A DNA stretch of 64,000 nucleotides from Puia sp. (GTDB lineage: Bacteria > Bacteroidota > Bacteroidia > Chitinophagales > Chitinophagaceae), in NCBI GenBank assembly GCA_031292515.1, contig JARLGZ010000177.1, positions 62,001 to 126,000 of the forward strand, read 5' to 3'. Of this stretch, positions 63,368 to 64,000 are shown in pieces. The position numbers were made by a program, and so were the translations under genes. Position 1 is the first letter of the stretch, and the number at the start of each line of letters is the position of its first letter. Below the pieces are notes generated by a model. It was not told the DNA's origin and did no database searches. It was given only the letters and a program-made list of their open reading frames with translations.

Positions 63368-64000
63368 ATGAATAAGAACCTGGCCCCGACAGATTACTTC
63401 GTCTTCATCATTTATTTCATCATCGTAGCCTTCTACGGTTACTGGATCTACCAAAGAAAGAAAAAAGCCGTCATCGATACAAAAGACTTCTTCCTCGCAG
63501 AAGGATCCTTAACCTGGTGGGCCATAGGCACCTCCCTGATTGCGTCGAATATTTCGGCCGAACAAATGATTGGCATGAGCGGCTCGGGCTTCCGGCTGGG
63601 CCTGGCGATCTCTACGTATGAATGGATGGCGGCAGCATCCCTGGTGATCGTGGCCGTCTTTTTTATTCCCGTTTACCTGAAGAACAAGATCTATACCATG
63701 CCGCAGTTCCTCAGCCAGCGCTACAATGGCACGGTCGCCATGATCATGGCGATCTTCTGGCTGGCTTTGTACATTGTCGTGAACCTGATGTCGATCCTAT
63801 ACCTGGGCTCTCTTGCCATCAGTGGCATGACCGGAATCAGTATTTACACCTGCATCGTGCTGCTCGCCGTCTTCTCCGTTTTCATCACGCTCGGCGGGAT
63901 GAAGGTTATCGGCTACACCGATGTCATCCAGGTTTTTTTCCTGATCCTGGGAGGGCTCGTAGCCACCTATATCGCGTTACACCTGGTCGCGGAGAAATCC
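63368..64000 (+). CDS. Sodium:solute symporter (SSS family), cut by the window end
   Basis: The first 211 residues are present. Hydrophobic segments include DYFVFIIYFIIVAFYGYWIY, WWAIGTSLIASNISAEQMIG and GGMKVIGYTDVIQVFFLILG, as in sodium/glucose-galactose-type transporters (SglT-like). The signature SAEQMIGMSGSGF is near the sodium site. Its position in the arabinose operon suggests it imports L-arabinose or an arabinose-containing sugar. The reading frame is open to the last base of the window, so the 3' end is missing. Confidence 0.92.
   Translation, partial: MNKNLAPTDYFVFIIYFIIVAFYGYWIYQRKKKAVIDTKDFFLAEGSLTWWAIGTSLIASNISAEQMIGMSGSGFRLGLAISTYEWMAAASLVIVAVFFIPVYLKNKIYTMPQFLSQRYNGTVAMIMAIFWLALYIVVNLMSILYLGSLAISGMTGISIYTCIVLLAVFSVFITLGGMKVIGYTDVIQVFFLILGGLVATYIALHLVAEKS

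Overview
The window looks like a chromosome segment from a member of the Bacteroidetes, most likely the Chitinophagaceae. The evidence is a SusC/SusD pair behind an ECF sigma factor and a FecR anti-sigma factor, many short Bacteroidetes-type lipoproteins, a very large hybrid two-component sensor with propeller repeats, promoters of the TTTG / TAnnTTTG type instead of E. coli-type boxes, and very few Shine-Dalgarno sequences. I see no rRNA, tRNA, CRISPR array, phage or insertion sequence. The family-level assignment is inference.

Layout. 0-5 kb: MFS exporter with a TetR regulator, a small membrane protein, a GNAT acetyltransferase, a DUF7448 protein, a lipoprotein and an endonuclease III-like protein. 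5-10.7 kb: a block of TonB-dependent receptor, beta-helix lipoprotein and di-heme cytochrome lipoprotein, all on the minus strand; the last two belong to paired families of unknown function. 11-13 kb: TetR regulator with an aldehyde dehydrogenase. 13.4-21.8 kb: GH20 beta-hexosaminidase, lipoproteins and a large putative glycoside hydrolase. 21.8-25.6 kb: SMR exporter, Tat-exported phospholipase C and a lipoprotein. 25.9-32.9 kb: sigma factor, FecR, SusC and SusD. 33.2-37.9 kb: di-heme cytochrome c peroxidase with an imelysin-like N-terminal part, purple acid phosphatase-like phosphoesterase and a FecR-domain lipoprotein. 38-45.2 kb: CvfB-like RNA-binding protein, an overlapping small gene, a sterol desaturase fused to a second domain, a SNF2 helicase and acyl carrier protein. 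45.2-45.9 kb: a gap carrying a strong minus-strand terminator and perhaps a small RNA. 45.9-58.5 kb: M13 peptidase, xylose genes (xylA, xylB and a LacI regulator with a perfect operator), hybrid sensor kinase, DMT exporter with an Lrp regulator, and a small XRE regulator. 59-64 kb: an L-arabinose operon of a fused ribulokinase/ribulose-phosphate epimerase (AraB-AraD), AraA and a sodium-solute symporter cut by the window end.

How the genes work together. Xylose and arabinose both feed the pentose phosphate pathway through the two sugar operons. GH20, the large putative glycosidase, the SusCD pair and phospholipase C suggest a life spent degrading polymers and lipids outside the cell.

The most unusual property of the window is not a gene. 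Nearly every longer intergenic gap carries its own degenerate tandem repeat (unit 11-26 bp, different at each locus). Repeats of the same kind, mostly 15 bp and in frame, sit inside several proteins, and one duplicates a start codon. The low-complexity linker of the AraB-AraD fusion contains a 20-base string also present in a gap 35 kb away.
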